NCBI RefSeq assembly: GCF_000701345.1
Contig: NZ_JNIJ01000010.1
Coordinates: 124,001 to 188,000, forward strand
Reading direction: 5' to 3'
Source of the DNA: Bradyrhizobium sp. URHD0069
GTDB lineage: Bacteria; Pseudomonadota; Alphaproteobacteria; Rhizobiales; Xanthobacteraceae
Length of the DNA stretch: 64,000 nucleotides
Below, one piece after another: positions 18,445 through 27,058 of this stretch. Numbering within the stretch: position 1 is the first letter of the stretch; every line of letters starts with the position of its first letter. The position numbers and the translations under genes were made by a program. Below the pieces are notes generated by a model. The model was not told the origin of the DNA. It did not search any database and saw only the letters and a list, made by a program, of their open reading frames with translations.

Positions 18445-20103
18445 ATGCCAGGGGATGCGGACGTAATCGTGGTTGGCGGCGGACTGGCGGGCCTCGTCGC
18501 CGCGACCGAAATTGCCGACGCCGGCAAGCGCGTCATCGTGATCGATCAGGAAGGCGAACAAAGCCTCGGGGGCCAGGCGTTCTGGTCGTTCGGGGGCCTA
18601 TTTCTGGTGGACAGCCCCGAACAGCGCCGGCTCGGCATCAAGGACAGTTACGACCTCGCGCTGCAGGACTGGATGGGGTCGGCGGGCTTCGACCGCGATG
18701 AGGATCTCTGGCCAAGCCGCTGGGCGGAAGCCTATGTGGCGTTCGCGGCCGGCGAAAAGCGCGGATGGCTGCGGGCGATGGGCCATCGAATCTTTCCGGT
18801 GGTCGGCTGGGCCGAGCGCGGCGGCTACGATGCGATGGGCCACGGCAATTCGGTGCCGCGGTTCCATGTGACCTGGGGCACCGGCCCCGGCGTTGTCGCG
18901 CCCTTCGAGCGGCGGGCGCGCGAAGCCCAAGCGAGCGGCCGGCTGACGTTTCGGTTCCGCCACCGCGTCGATGCGCTTACCGTCACCAACGGCACGGTCG
19001 ATGGCGTCAGCGGCTCCATTCTTGAGCCTGACAATGTCGAGCGGGGCAAGAGCAGCTCGCGCAAGGTTACCGGCGATTTCACGCTGCACGCCCAAGCCGT
19101 GATCGTCGCCTCCGGCGGGATCGGCGGCAACCATGATCTGGTCCGGCAGAACTGGCCGAAACGCTTGGGCGAAGCGCCGAAGAGCATGATCTCCGGCGTG
19201 CCCGAACATGTCGACGGACGGATGATCGGCATCACGGAAGCCGCGGGCGCGCGGCTGATCAACCGCGACCGGATGTGGCACTATGTCGAGGGCATCAAGA
19301 ACTGGTCACCGATCTGGCCGCGCCACGGCATCCGCATCCTGCCGGGACCATCGTCGATGTGGTTCGACGCCACCGGCACGCGGCTGCCCTCGCCGCTGTT
19401 TCCGGGTTCCGACACGCTCGGCCAGCTGCAATACATTATGGGCACCGGTTACGACTATTCGTGGTTCGTGCTGACCCAGAGCATCATCAAGAAGGAATTC
19501 GCACTATCAGGCTCGGAGCAAAATCCGGACTTGACCGGCAAGAGCTGGCTGATGACCGCGCGGCGCGCCACCAACAAGGGCGCGCCCGCTCCCGTCGAAG
19601 CTTTCAAGACCAAGGGCGTGGATTTCATCGTGCGCGACAATCTCGCCGATCTCGTTACCGCCATGAATGCGCTTGCTGGCGACACCCTGCTGAAGCTCGA
19701 ATATTTGAAAGCCCAGATCGAGGCGCGCGACCGCGAGATCGAAAATCCCTACGTCAAGGATACCCAGGTGATGAACATCCACAACGCGCGCAAGTACGTC
19801 GGCGACCGGCTGATCCGCACCGCGAAACCGCACCGGATTCTCGATCCCGCCGAGGGTCCCTTGATCGCGGTGAAACTCAACATCCTGACCCGCAAGACGC
19901 TGGGCGGCTTCGAAACCGACCTCGACTCCCGGGTATTCGGAAACGACGGACAGGTCATGCCGGGGCTTTACGCCGCCGGTGAGGCGGCCGGCTTCGGCGG
20001 TGGCGGCATGCATGGCTATCGGTCGCTGGAAGGCACCTTTCTCGGTGGCTGCCTGTTTTCCGGCCGCAACGCCGGACGCGCGGCGGCGAAAGCGGCTTCC
20101 TGA
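18445..20103 (+). CDS. FAD-binding dehydrogenase (flavocytochrome c / 3-ketosteroid dehydrogenase-like)
   Basis: A 552-residue flavoprotein with an N-terminal dinucleotide-binding motif VGGGLAGL and the following acidic residue in VIDQEGE. At the C-terminus is the family's GLYAAGEAAGFGGGGMHG block that closes the FAD site. It belongs to the FAD_binding_2 family, whose members oxidise steroids, fumarate or related enones; the substrate is not evident. A RidA gene follows 85 bp downstream, possibly in the same transcript, which would suit an oxidase that makes reactive imines or enamines. Confidence 0.87.
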   Translation: MPGDADVIVVGGGLAGLVAATEIADAGKRVIVIDQEGEQSLGGQAFWSFGGLFLVDSPEQRRLGIKDSYDLALQDWMGSAGFDRDEDLWPSRWAEAYVAFAAGEKRGWLRAMGHRIFPVVGWAERGGYDAMGHGNSVPRFHVTWGTGPGVVAPFERRAREAQASGRLTFRFRHRVDALTVTNGTVDGVSGSILEPDNVERGKSSSRKVTGDFTLHAQAVIVASGGIGGNHDLVRQNWPKRLGEAPKSMISGVPEHVDGRMIGITEAAGARLINRDRMWHYVEGIKNWSPIWPRHGIRILPGPSSMWFDATGTRLPSPLFPGSDTLGQLQYIMGTGYDYSWFVLTQSIIKKEFALSGSEQNPDLTGKSWLMTARRATNKGAPAPVEAFKTKGVDFIVRDNLADLVTAMNALAGDTLLKLEYLKAQIEARDREIENPYVKDTQVMNIHNARKYVGDRLIRTAKPHRILDPAEGPLIAVKLNILTRKTLGGFETDLDSRVFGNDGQVMPGLYAAGEAAGFGGGGMHGYRSLEGTFLGGCLFSGRNAGRAAAKAAS

Positions 20104-20188
20104 GGTCGACAGGCTACGGATGCCAGAACGCAGTGGCGCATACCGCTCCGGCGCGCTAGGTAATCACGACACACATTCGGAGAGCAGC

Positions 20189-20539
20189 ATGACCATCCAG
20201 CGTTTCGATACCGGCCCGCGCATGAGCCAGGTCGTTGTCCATGGCGACACCGTCTATCTCGCCGGCGTCGTGGCCAACGGTGCTGCCGGCGAAAGCGTGA
20301 CGAAGCAGACGCAGGATGTGCTTTCGATCATCGACAGCCATCTCGCCAAAGCAGGAAGTGACAAATCGAAACTGCTGACGGCGACGATCTATCTGACCGA
20401 TATGAAAACTTTCGCCGAGATGAACGCGGTGTGGGAAGGTTGGGTATCGGGGGGAAATACGCCGGCGCGTGCCACCGTCGAGGCCAAACTTGCGGCGCCC
20501 CAATATAACGTTGAAATCATGGTGACCGCGGCGCGGTAA
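20189..20539 (+). CDS. RidA-family (YjgF/YER057c/UK114) protein
   Basis: A 116-residue protein; the start is the ATG after gagagcagc, and an upstream extension of the frame overlaps the previous gene. The PARATVEAKL block carries the conserved arginine used for imine/enamine hydrolysis, and the trimer-forming strand pattern is intact. The usual VEIE end is VEIMVTA, so the last catalytic glutamate is absent, as in some Rid subfamilies. It probably deaminates reactive 2-aminoacrylate-like metabolites or is a related variant. Confidence 0.85.
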   Translation: MTIQRFDTGPRMSQVVVHGDTVYLAGVVANGAAGESVTKQTQDVLSIIDSHLAKAGSDKSKLLTATIYLTDMKTFAEMNAVWEGWVSGGNTPARATVEAKLAAPQYNVEIMVTAAR

Positions 20540-20783
20540 CGCTCCCGACGTCCGAAATTCGATTCAGGTCCGGACGCGGTCGGTCGGCGGCCGGCTCTGC
20601 GGTTCGGCCGAAGCTGGTTGCCGAGCCAGACGTGCGCCTGGAATGAAAAAGCCTGCGGCGAAGGCTGCGGGATAACGTTCCGGATAGCCATTTGGGGCGC
20701 TTTTTTTAAGGCGCGGGAACCTCCTTGGCTTTGCCGCATCCAATCCTCAGCAGTATCGTGTTATCGGTTGGAGCGAAGCCATC

Positions 20784-21476
20784 ATGCGCGCGGCACAAGC
20801 ACCACAAGTCGCTCCCATCGGGAGCCCTGAGGCCGAATTGGTCCAGCGCGCCCGCAATCGCGACGAGCCGGCCATTCGCTCGATCATGCAATCGAACAAT
20901 CGCCGGCTGTACCGGCTCGCCCGCGGAATCCTACGCAACGACAGCGAGGCCGAGGACGTGGTGCAGGAAACCTATCTCCGGGCGTTCACGCATCTGCAGG
21001 ATTTCCGCGGCGATTCAAGTCTCGCAACCTGGCTGGCGCGTATCGCCATGAACGAAGCTTTGGGCCGGCTGCGCCGCCAGCGGCCGGGGGTGGAATGGAC
21101 GTCGCTGCCGCCGGGAACGCTGGAGGCGCAAGTCATCCAGTTTCCTCTCTCGGCCGTATCCGAGGACCCGGAAAAATCCATGGCACAGCGTGAAATTCAG
21201 CATGTCGTCGAGCACGCGATCGACGAACTCCCCAACGCCTTTCGGATCGTTTTCATCACCCGCGTGATCGAGGGGATGAATGTCGAGGAGACATCGGAGC
21301 TTCTCGGGCTGAAACCGGAGACCGTGAAAACCAGGCTGCACCGTGCCCGCACCATGCTGCGGAATAATGTGGAAAGGAAAATCGGCCCCATCGTCATGGA
21401 AGCGTTTCCCTTTGCCGGCAAGCGCTGCGAACGGCTGACCGACGCGGTTTTGAAACGGCTCGGCCTGACCGCATAG
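20784..21476 (+). CDS. ECF-type RNA polymerase sigma factor
   Basis: A 230-residue sigma-70 family protein with region 2 at about residues 30-100 (NDSEAEDVVQETYLRAF) and region 4 at about 145-200 (ETSELLGLKPETVKTRLHRAR). A short C-terminal tail follows that standard ECF factors lack. The ATG is preceded by ggagcgaag. No anti-sigma gene is adjacent; the next two genes encode exported DUF4142 and cupredoxin-type proteins and may be targets. An 11-bp block (catccaatcct) is shared between its upstream region and that of the DUF4142 gene. Confidence 0.9.
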   Translation: MRAAQAPQVAPIGSPEAELVQRARNRDEPAIRSIMQSNNRRLYRLARGILRNDSEAEDVVQETYLRAFTHLQDFRGDSSLATWLARIAMNEALGRLRRQRPGVEWTSLPPGTLEAQVIQFPLSAVSEDPEKSMAQREIQHVVEHAIDELPNAFRIVFITRVIEGMNVEETSELLGLKPETVKTRLHRARTMLRNNVERKIGPIVMEAFPFAGKRCERLTDAVLKRLGLTA

Positions 21477-21563
21477 TTTTTCGGGCGTCCTCGCTCCATC
21501 CAATCCTGTGCAACCAACAATGCCGGGTGGCGGAAAGCCACGGCGCCACAGGAGTGTCAAACC

Positions 21564-22085
21564 ATGTTCGTTCGAATGAGCGCGGCAATCGCCGCGGTGA
21601 GTCTGTTGAGCAGTGCCGCTCTTGCACAAGGTGCGAAGCCGACCGATCCGCAAATCGCGCATATCGCCTACACCGCCGGCGTGATCGATATCGCGGCGGC
21701 GAAACAGGCGATGACGAAAGCCAGCAACAAGGAGGTCAAGGCATTCGCTGGCGACATGGTGCGCGACCATGAAGCCGTGAACAAGCAGGCGCTGGATTTG
21801 GTGAAGAAGCTGAAGGTCACGCCGGAAGACAACGACACCAGCCGCTCGCTTTCGAAACAGGCCGCCGACAAGCTCGCCGAACTCGGCAAGCTGAAAGGCG
21901 CGGAATTCGACAAGGCCTATGTCGCCAACGAAGTCGCCTATCACAAGGCGGTCAACGGCGCGCTCGAGACCCAGTTGATTCCTTCGGCAAGCAATGCCGA
22001 ACTGAAAAGCCTGCTGCAGACCGGCCTGAAGATCTTTCAGGGCCACCAGCAGCACGCCGAACATGTCGCAGCGGCGCTGAAATAA
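21564..22085 (+). CDS. Exported DUF4142-family protein
   Basis: A 173-residue protein with a signal peptide ending ALAQG near residue 20 and a helical ferritin-like body carrying several His and Glu residues (MVRDHEAVN, HQQHAEHV), the DUF4142 pattern. Members are periplasmic and often stress-induced. It lies between the sigma factor and the cupredoxin remnant, and the 10-bp gap to the latter points to an operon. The molecular function is unknown. Confidence 0.87.
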   Translation: MFVRMSAAIAAVSLLSSAALAQGAKPTDPQIAHIAYTAGVIDIAAAKQAMTKASNKEVKAFAGDMVRDHEAVNKQALDLVKKLKVTPEDNDTSRSLSKQAADKLAELGKLKGAEFDKAYVANEVAYHKAVNGALETQLIPSASNAELKSLLQTGLKIFQGHQQHAEHVAAALK

Positions 22086-22095
22086 GGAGCCTCAC

Positions 22096-22413
22096 ATGAC
22101 GCTGAGATGGATACTCCCGATCAGCGCAACGCTAACGCTGGGAATATTCGTCTCGGCGCGTGCGGCGACCATCCAAATCTCGATGGAAAACCTGGTGGTC
22201 TCGCCGGCGGAGGCCACAGCCAAGGTCGGCGACACCATCGAATGGATCAACAAGGACATTTTTGTCCATACCGCGACGGCGCGAAACGGCGACTGGGACG
22301 TAACGATGCCGCCGAAGAAGACCGTCACCTCGGTTTTGAAGAAGGCCGGTACAATCGAATATTAATGCCGCTTCCATCCCAACATGAAGGCAACCCTTAC
22401 CGTCGAGCCGTAA
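22096..22413 (+). pseudogene. Periplasmic cupredoxin, truncated by an in-frame TAA
   Basis: The frame encodes a signal peptide, a cupredoxin fold and the first copper-ligand region (FVHTATARNG), then stops at TAA (22363-22365). In the same frame the next codons read CRFHPNMKATLTVEP and end at a second TAA (22411-22413). The C-x-x-H-x-x-M motif supplying the remaining type 1 copper ligands therefore lies just beyond the stop. One base change (TAT or TAC to TAA) explains it. The product as read would not bind copper normally. A sequencing error cannot be excluded. Confidence 0.8.
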
Positions 22414-22570
22414 CGACGCCGTCGTGAAGCCGAGCGCGAGTTGCGCGTGCAGCGGCGAGTTCGGATCGAACAGCCGCGCGCCCGATCGCGATGTGATCAG
22501 CATGCCCCGGCGCCAGAATATCATCGGCCTGTCAAAACCTTGCTGTCTTGAACATAGAGAGAAATACCTG

Positions 22571-23143
22571 TCAGGAAACCCTCGTCCGCCGCAACGCCGT
22601 CGCCAGCGCGACCGCGACGCCGGCCTGCCAGACCGGATAGAGCACCGACGTCAGATCGACGTCGAGCGCATTGTCGAGCGCCAGCAGCGCGCCGGCGATG
22701 GTGCCGTAGAGCAACATCGGCGCCCACGCCACGACATCGCGCGGACCGGATGGCAGCAGAGATATTCCAAGCGCCATGATCGTCGTGCCGGTGAATCCAC
22801 CGGCCAATCCGGACCAGATATTTCTCAGGGCCTTGCTCGCATCACTTGCCTGCCCGTCGATGAAGATCGCAGCATTCACCGCGCACACGAAGGCGATCAT
22901 GGTGACGACGGCAGCAAGCAGCGCTGCCCACCACGGATTTGCACTGCGCCGGACCAGAAAGAGAACGAGGATCGCGAACGGGATCGACACCAGCGCGATC
23001 CGGAATTCGCCGGGCGTGCCGCTGATCCTGTCGATCAGTTGCGGGAGCAGCGGCGTCAGGATGCCGGTCAGCACGCCGGCGACTGCGACCGCGAACAAGC
23101 CGCCGTTGCGTGATGTGTCGATTGAAATGATCGCTTCGGCCAA
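22571..23143 (-). CDS. Polytopic inner-membrane protein, function unknown
   Basis: With the TTG start (preceded by agaggag five bases upstream) the protein has 190 residues; an ATG 66 bases further upstream has no visible ribosome-binding site. Five or so hydrophobic segments span most of the length, separated by short polar loops with a DNALDVDLTS segment near the C-terminus. I recognise no family. It is flanked by the broken cupredoxin (convergent) and a secreted peptide (divergent). Confidence 0.6.
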   Translation of the reverse strand: MAEAIISIDTSRNGGLFAVAVAGVLTGILTPLLPQLIDRISGTPGEFRIALVSIPFAILVLFLVRRSANPWWAALLAAVVTMIAFVCAVNAAIFIDGQASDASKALRNIWSGLAGGFTGTTIMALGISLLPSGPRDVVAWAPMLLYGTIAGALLALDNALDVDLTSVLYPVWQAGVAVALATALRRTRVS

Positions 23144-23327
23144 ACGTTCTCCTCTTGCACTTTCTCGGGCAAACTTGGAGCGGGCGTTCCCGGATGACGG
23201 GTGCGCCAATTTCGGTAGCGGTCAATTACGATGCCGGATTATCACGTTTGAAGGAGCTTACCAAAAGCTAATTGGCGAAACTGAAGGCGCGTTTCCATCT
23301 TCCCTTTGCACTATACAGGAGATCAAG

Positions 23328-23570
23328 ATGAAACTCGCAATGATTGGCGCCGCCGCTGTTGCCGCGGCAGCTTTCGCAACACCCGCGCTGGCGCAACAGG
23401 TAATCGAAGACCCCGGCTATTGCGCGCAGTTCTACCCGAATGCAAATTGCCAAAACCTGGGAGCCGGCAATCCGTATACCGATGGCGGCTACTATCGCAA
23501 CAACTGGCGGAATGGCAACGCGTCCATGGCGCCTCGCTTGCACCATCGCCAACGGACGCATCACGGATAA
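23328..23570 (+). CDS. Small exported protein with two cysteines
   Basis: An 80-residue precursor with a textbook signal peptide (cleavage after ALA, about residue 22). The mature part is short, rich in Asn, Tyr and Gly, contains two cysteines (YCAQFYPNANC) that could form a disulfide, and ends in a His/Arg-rich tail. A strong terminator follows 13 bp after the stop. No family recognised; such small secreted peptides are common in rhizobia. Confidence 0.65.
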   Translation: MKLAMIGAAAVAAAAFATPALAQQVIEDPGYCAQFYPNANCQNLGAGNPYTDGGYYRNNWRNGNASMAPRLHHRQRTHHG

Positions 23571-23582
23571 TGGAAAATGAAT

Positions 23583-23613
23583 AAGAAGTGGCCAGGGAGC
23601 CACTTCTTTTTTT
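23583..23613 (+). terminator. Rho-independent terminator after the small exported protein
   Basis: A perfect 10-bp stem (aagaagtggc / gccacttctt) with loop cagg... is followed by a run of seven Ts. It is placed directly after the secreted-peptide gene on the same strand. Confidence 0.9.
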
Positions 23614-23701
23614 ATCCAGAGGTCGTCGCACAGCCTTTTGCCGGATCGCCGTGCTTCTTTCGGAGCCGCCGGCACGGCGGGCCAATTCCTGGCCTCGAGA
23701 C

Positions 23702-23738
23702 AAAATAAAAGCCGCGCCAACCCGAGGGCTGACGCGGC
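23702..23738 (-). terminator. Terminator of the ssrA gene
   Basis: On the minus strand a GC-rich hairpin with arms gccgcg and cgcggc (23711-23738) is followed by TTTTATTTT. It lies just downstream of the tmRNA coding piece. Confidence 0.75.
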
Positions 23739-24060
23739 AATGAAGCTTCTGTTGCCAGGTGCTCCGAACCCCGAACAGGTTACGCCGCGAGGCGCACTTC
23801 GTTCAATGCAACGTTATCGTTTGCATTTAGGTTTTTGACCCGATAACGGCGGTATCATGCCGGGCACAATTCAGAACTTCTTCGCGACCATCGATCCTAT
23901 TTCGCCCCCGCCTTAGCAGCCCAGGGATTCTGCCTTACGGCAGAATCGATCTCACCGGGATGAGACCTTTAAGCTCAAGCTGCTAAGGTGGAGGCGCCGG
24001 GTACTGCCCCCGGGTCTGCCCGCAGTCCGCTCTAAGTTTCAGCGCCATCGTCTTGCGACG
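23739..24060 (-). ncRNA. ssrA: Transfer-messenger RNA, circularly permuted two-piece type
   Basis: Read on the minus strand, the tag frame (23824-23780) encodes ANDNVALNEVRLAA followed by TAA, with the ANDN start and LAA end typical of alphaproteobacterial tags. The acceptor-stem halves are in permuted order: the 3' strand with its CC end (cgcctccacc, near 23987-23996) comes first in the transcript and the 5' strand GGGGGCG (23909-23903) second; they pair over seven positions. The intervening segment, removed during maturation, is closed by a 10-bp stem (23911-23920 with 23979-23988). The outer ends given are approximate. It rescues ribosomes stalled on broken mRNAs. Confidence 0.92.
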
Positions 24061-24135
24061 ATAACACCGTACGCGCGATTGGTGAAGAAAGATAGGCTGC
24101 TATCGCCGCCACGGTCGGGGCAACCTGAGCAAATT

Positions 24136-24209
24136 TGGAGCGGGCGAAGGGAATCGAACCCTCGTATGCAGCTTGGGAAGCTGCCGTTCTGCCATTGAAC
24201 TACGCCCGC
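24136..24209 (-). tRNA. tRNA-Gly (CCC anticodon)
   Basis: The minus strand reads a 7-bp acceptor stem (GCGGGCG / CGCCCGC), a D-arm, an anticodon stem GCAGC/GCTGC around the loop TTCCCAA giving anticodon CCC, a T-arm with GGTTCGATTCC, and an encoded CCA. Length is 74 nt. It reads glycine GGG codons. Confidence 0.95.
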
Positions 24210-24579
24210 ACGAAAGCAGTTAGAGCAAACCACGGCACGATTATCAATTTAAGATTTGGGCGAGCAAAGCGGATTCCTCAAACTTCCGCAATCAGTCTAA
24301 GCGGCCATTGAGGCTCACTTTCGATTGCGAGCGCCAGCTTGGAGATGCTCTCTGGCGTCGTGATGTGCTTCGCAGGATGTCTCAGCCTTGCCTGACAGGC
24401 CGTTCAATTGGGACCCAGCGTTCTCAAGGCGGGCGGCTCCCTGACAACATGTCGCTGGCGGGGTTATTTCGAAGCGCCGGCCGCTCTCGATCGAGGGCGC
24501 GCACAGTCCAAGCAGCAAGACGCTGTTCGACGTGTTGCTGCCCGTTGCGCCGCCACGGGCCCATCACTAGATTTGTGCG
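24210..24579. other. Intergenic region upstream of the AraC-type regulator
   Basis: No gene is supported. The open frames here are short, Arg/Ser-rich and lack ribosome-binding sites. The AT-richer stretch at about 24240-24300 may hold the promoter of tRNA-Gly (minus strand). Confidence 0.5.
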
Positions 24580-25419
24580 ATGATCTCGACCACGCTTCTT
24601 GAGCGGAAATCCATATCTGTCTTCGACTTTCGCTGCAGCGCGGGACCGGGCGACAAGCCGTTCGCGGAGCAGCACAGCGGTCACTCCATGTCCTATGTGC
24701 GGAAAGGCAGTTTCGGCCTGCGCAACCGCGGCAAGTGCAGCGAACTGGTGGCGGGATCGATGCTGATCGGCCACCCCGGCGACGAATATACCTGCACCCA
24801 CGACCACGTCTGCGGCGACGAATGCCTGTCGTTTTTCATCGGTCCCGAACTGGTGGAAGCGATCGGCGACAGCCACGCACCCTGGCAGGTCGGCTCCGTG
24901 CCGCCGCTGCCGGAACTCGTGGTGCTCGGGGAACTGGCGCAATCGGCAGCAGATGGCAGCAGCGACATCGGCCTCGACGAGATCGGCCAGGTGCTGGCGA
25001 GCCGCTTCGTCGAGGTAGTTTCCGGCAGGCCACGCAAATCCGGCCCGGATGCGGCGCGCGACCGCCGCCGCGCGGTGGAAACGGCGCTGTGGATCGACGC
25101 CCATTCGCACCGTCAGATCACTCTGGAAGACGCCGCCGATCAGGCCGGGATCAGCCCGTACCATTTCCTGCGGCTGTTCTCGGACGTTCTGGGAGTGACG
25201 CCGCACCAATACCTGCTGCGCTCGCGGCTGCGCCATGCGGCGCGGCGGCTCGCCGACGACGACAGCCCGATCACCGATATCGCCTATGACGTCGGCTTTG
25301 CCGACCTCTCCAATTTCGTGCGCACCTTCGGCCGCGCCGCCGGCGCCTCGCCGCTGAAGTTCCGTCAGGCCTCCCGCGGCGACCGCAAGATTTTCCAAGA
25401 ACGTCTTGCCCTCAACTGA
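24580..25419 (+). CDS. AraC-family transcriptional regulator
   Basis: A 279-residue protein. The N-terminal half is cupin-like with a Cys/His-rich stretch ([16 protein letters not shown]) that could bind a metal or sense redox state. The C-terminal half (about 165-270) holds the two AraC helix-turn-helix motifs, including [20 protein letters not shown] and the closing [20 protein letters not shown] signature. A VOC-family gene follows 52 bp downstream and may be its target or co-transcribed. Confidence 0.88.
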   Translation: MISTTLLERKSISVFDFRCSAGPGDKPFAEQHSGHSMSYVRKGSFGLRNRGKCSELVAGSMLIGHPGDEYTCTHDHVCGDECLSFFIGPELVEAIGDSHAPWQVGSVPPLPELVVLGELAQSAADGSSDIGLDEIGQVLASRFVEVVSGRPRKSGPDAARDRRRAVETALWIDAHSHRQITLEDAADQAGISPYHFLRLFSDVLGVTPHQYLLRSRLRHAARRLADDDSPITDIAYDVGFADLSNFVRTFGRAAGASPLKFRQASRGDRKIFQERLALN

Positions 25420-25471
25420 CTAGGGTTTCTCCAGGCCGCGCGACATCGCGCGCTTTGCACCGGAGAACGTC

Positions 25472-25831
25472 ATGTACGACCACATCGGATTACGCGTCGG
25501 AAATCTCGACACCAGCGTGCGCTTCTATACGGCAGCGCTCGCCCCCTTGGGCTTTGTGCTGTGCTCGCGCGACGATTCCGGCGCGGGCTTTGGCCCCAAG
25601 GACGCGCCCGCGCTCTGGCTGCATCTGCACAAGGGATCGGCCGGGTCAGCCGCACATGTCGCGTTCCGCGCGAAGGATCATGCGGCGATCAAGCAATTCC
25701 ACGCCGAAGGCCTGAAGGCCGGCGGCCGCGACAATGGCGGCGCCGGCCCGCGGGCCGACTACAGCCCGACCTACTATGCGGCGTTCCTGATCGACCCCGA
25801 CGGCAACAATGTCGAAGCGGTTTGCACGTAG
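25472..25831 (+). CDS. VOC-family (glyoxalase/bleomycin resistance fold) protein
   Basis: A 119-residue single vicinal-oxygen-chelate domain. It begins YDHIGLRVGNLDTSVRFY with the first metal-ligand histidine and ends DPDGNNVEAVC with the conserved glutamate. Family members are small metal-dependent lyases, dioxygenases or binding proteins. The reaction is unknown. It lies just downstream of the AraC regulator. Confidence 0.87.
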   Translation: MYDHIGLRVGNLDTSVRFYTAALAPLGFVLCSRDDSGAGFGPKDAPALWLHLHKGSAGSAAHVAFRAKDHAAIKQFHAEGLKAGGRDNGGAGPRADYSPTYYAAFLIDPDGNNVEAVCT

Positions 25832-25848
25832 CGCGCTGCTCGTCCCGC

Positions 25849-25968
25849 CGTCATTGCGAGGAGCGAAGCGACGAAGCAATCCACTCTTGCTTTTGCCGTA
25901 CGATGAATTGCTTCGCGGAGCCCGTCATCGGGCACGCATCCGCGCGACCCGCTGGCTCGCAATGACGG
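25849..25968. repeat. About 120-bp palindromic intergenic repeat, copy B (inverted)
   Basis: Same family as 15592-15709 and 39708-39826 but in the opposite orientation. Ends are cgtcattgcgagg and ctcgcaatgacgg, with the inner pair gaagcaatcc / gaattgcttcgcgg. Confidence 0.85.
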
Positions 25969-26009
25969 CTTCGTAGAAATATCGACTTCCTGCAACAAGG
26001 ACTCAATCC

Positions 26010-26411
26010 ATGGCCTCCATCCAGAAAAACATTCTCATCGACGCGAACCCCAACGACGTCTGGGACGCGCTGCGCGATTTCGGCGCGCTGCATACGCGGC
26101 TCGTGCCGGGCTTCGTGACCGACACCAAACTCGACGGCGACGCGCGCATCGTGACGTTCTCGAACGGAACAGTGGCGCGCGAGATCCTGGTCGATTGCGA
26201 CGACGCGCGACGCCGGCTGGTCTACGCCATCGTCAGCGAGCGCATCAAGCAGCACAGCGCCTCAGCACAGGTCTTTGCCGAGAGCGACGGGCGCACCCGC
26301 TTCGTATGGATCGCCGACGTGCTGCCGAATGAGATCGCACCCTATATGGATGCGCAAATGGATCTGGGCGTGCTCGCCATGCAGAAAAAGCTGGGACGTA
26401 GTGCGGCATGA
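26010..26411 (+). CDS. SRPBCC-family (START-like) protein
   Basis: A 133-residue polyketide-cyclase/Bet v1-like domain: N-terminal ID-x-NPNDVWDALRDFGALHTR, a central beta-sheet and a C-terminal long helix. Such proteins bind small hydrophobic ligands. It overlaps the next gene by four bases (ATGA), so the two products are likely made together. Confidence 0.82.
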   Translation: MASIQKNILIDANPNDVWDALRDFGALHTRLVPGFVTDTKLDGDARIVTFSNGTVAREILVDCDDARRRLVYAIVSERIKQHSASAQVFAESDGRTRFVWIADVLPNEIAPYMDAQMDLGVLAMQKKLGRSAA

Positions 26412-26935
26412 CCAACCCGTTTCTCGACGCGCTCGGCGCGGACGGACCTTCCCCCGGCCGCGCCGGCAAGATGGATGTCTACGGGCGCTTCGTCGGCTCC
26501 TGGGATCTGGATGTCAGGCAATTTTCCGAAGACGGCAGCGAGCGGCGCCGCGCCGGTGAATGGCACTTCGGCTGGGCGCTCGAAGGCCGCGCGATCCAGG
26601 ACGTCTGGATCGTGCCGCCTCGCGGCGAATTGCGCACGGGCGATGCCGCCGCGAACGTCAATTCCTATGGCACGACACTGCGGGTCTACGATCCCAGGAT
26701 CGATGCATGGCAAATCCAATGGACCGATCCAGTCACGCAGAATTTTCTCCATATGATCGGCCGCAAGCAAGGCGACGATATTGTCCAGCTCGGCACCCGG
26801 CCCGACGGGGTTCTGATCCGATGGAGCTTCTCTGAGATCACGCCCCATTCCTTTCGTTGGCGGGGCGAAGTCTCGGCCGATCAGGGGGCGACCTGGCGTC
26901 TCAACGTCGAATTCTCTGCCCGGCGTGCCGCGTAG
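26408..26935 (+). CDS. Conserved protein of unknown function coupled to the SRPBCC gene
   Basis: A 175-residue soluble protein with an aromatic- and tryptophan-rich beta pattern (YGRFVGSWDLDV, WHFGWALEGRAIQDVWIVPP, WQIQWTDPVT). It resembles lipocalin-like DUF1579-type sequences, but the match is by eye only. Start overlaps the SRPBCC stop. Function unknown. Confidence 0.7.
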   Translation: MTNPFLDALGADGPSPGRAGKMDVYGRFVGSWDLDVRQFSEDGSERRRAGEWHFGWALEGRAIQDVWIVPPRGELRTGDAAANVNSYGTTLRVYDPRIDAWQIQWTDPVTQNFLHMIGRKQGDDIVQLGTRPDGVLIRWSFSEITPHSFRWRGEVSADQGATWRLNVEFSARRAA

Positions 26936-27058
26936 GCTCCTGCCTCATTCCTTGAACGTGATCTTTCGCACAGAAAGCAGCTCTGGCGTTTTCTAGCGTC
27001 GCCTTGTGCGTCCGGTTTGCGCCGCTTCCGCGGAGCTACGCACGCGAGGAACAGAACC

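Noticed and set aside
20711..20745. EcfG-type (GGAAC...CGTT) promoter before the sigma gene
   Set aside because: A ggaac is present at 20716-20720, but no CGTT lies at the required distance.
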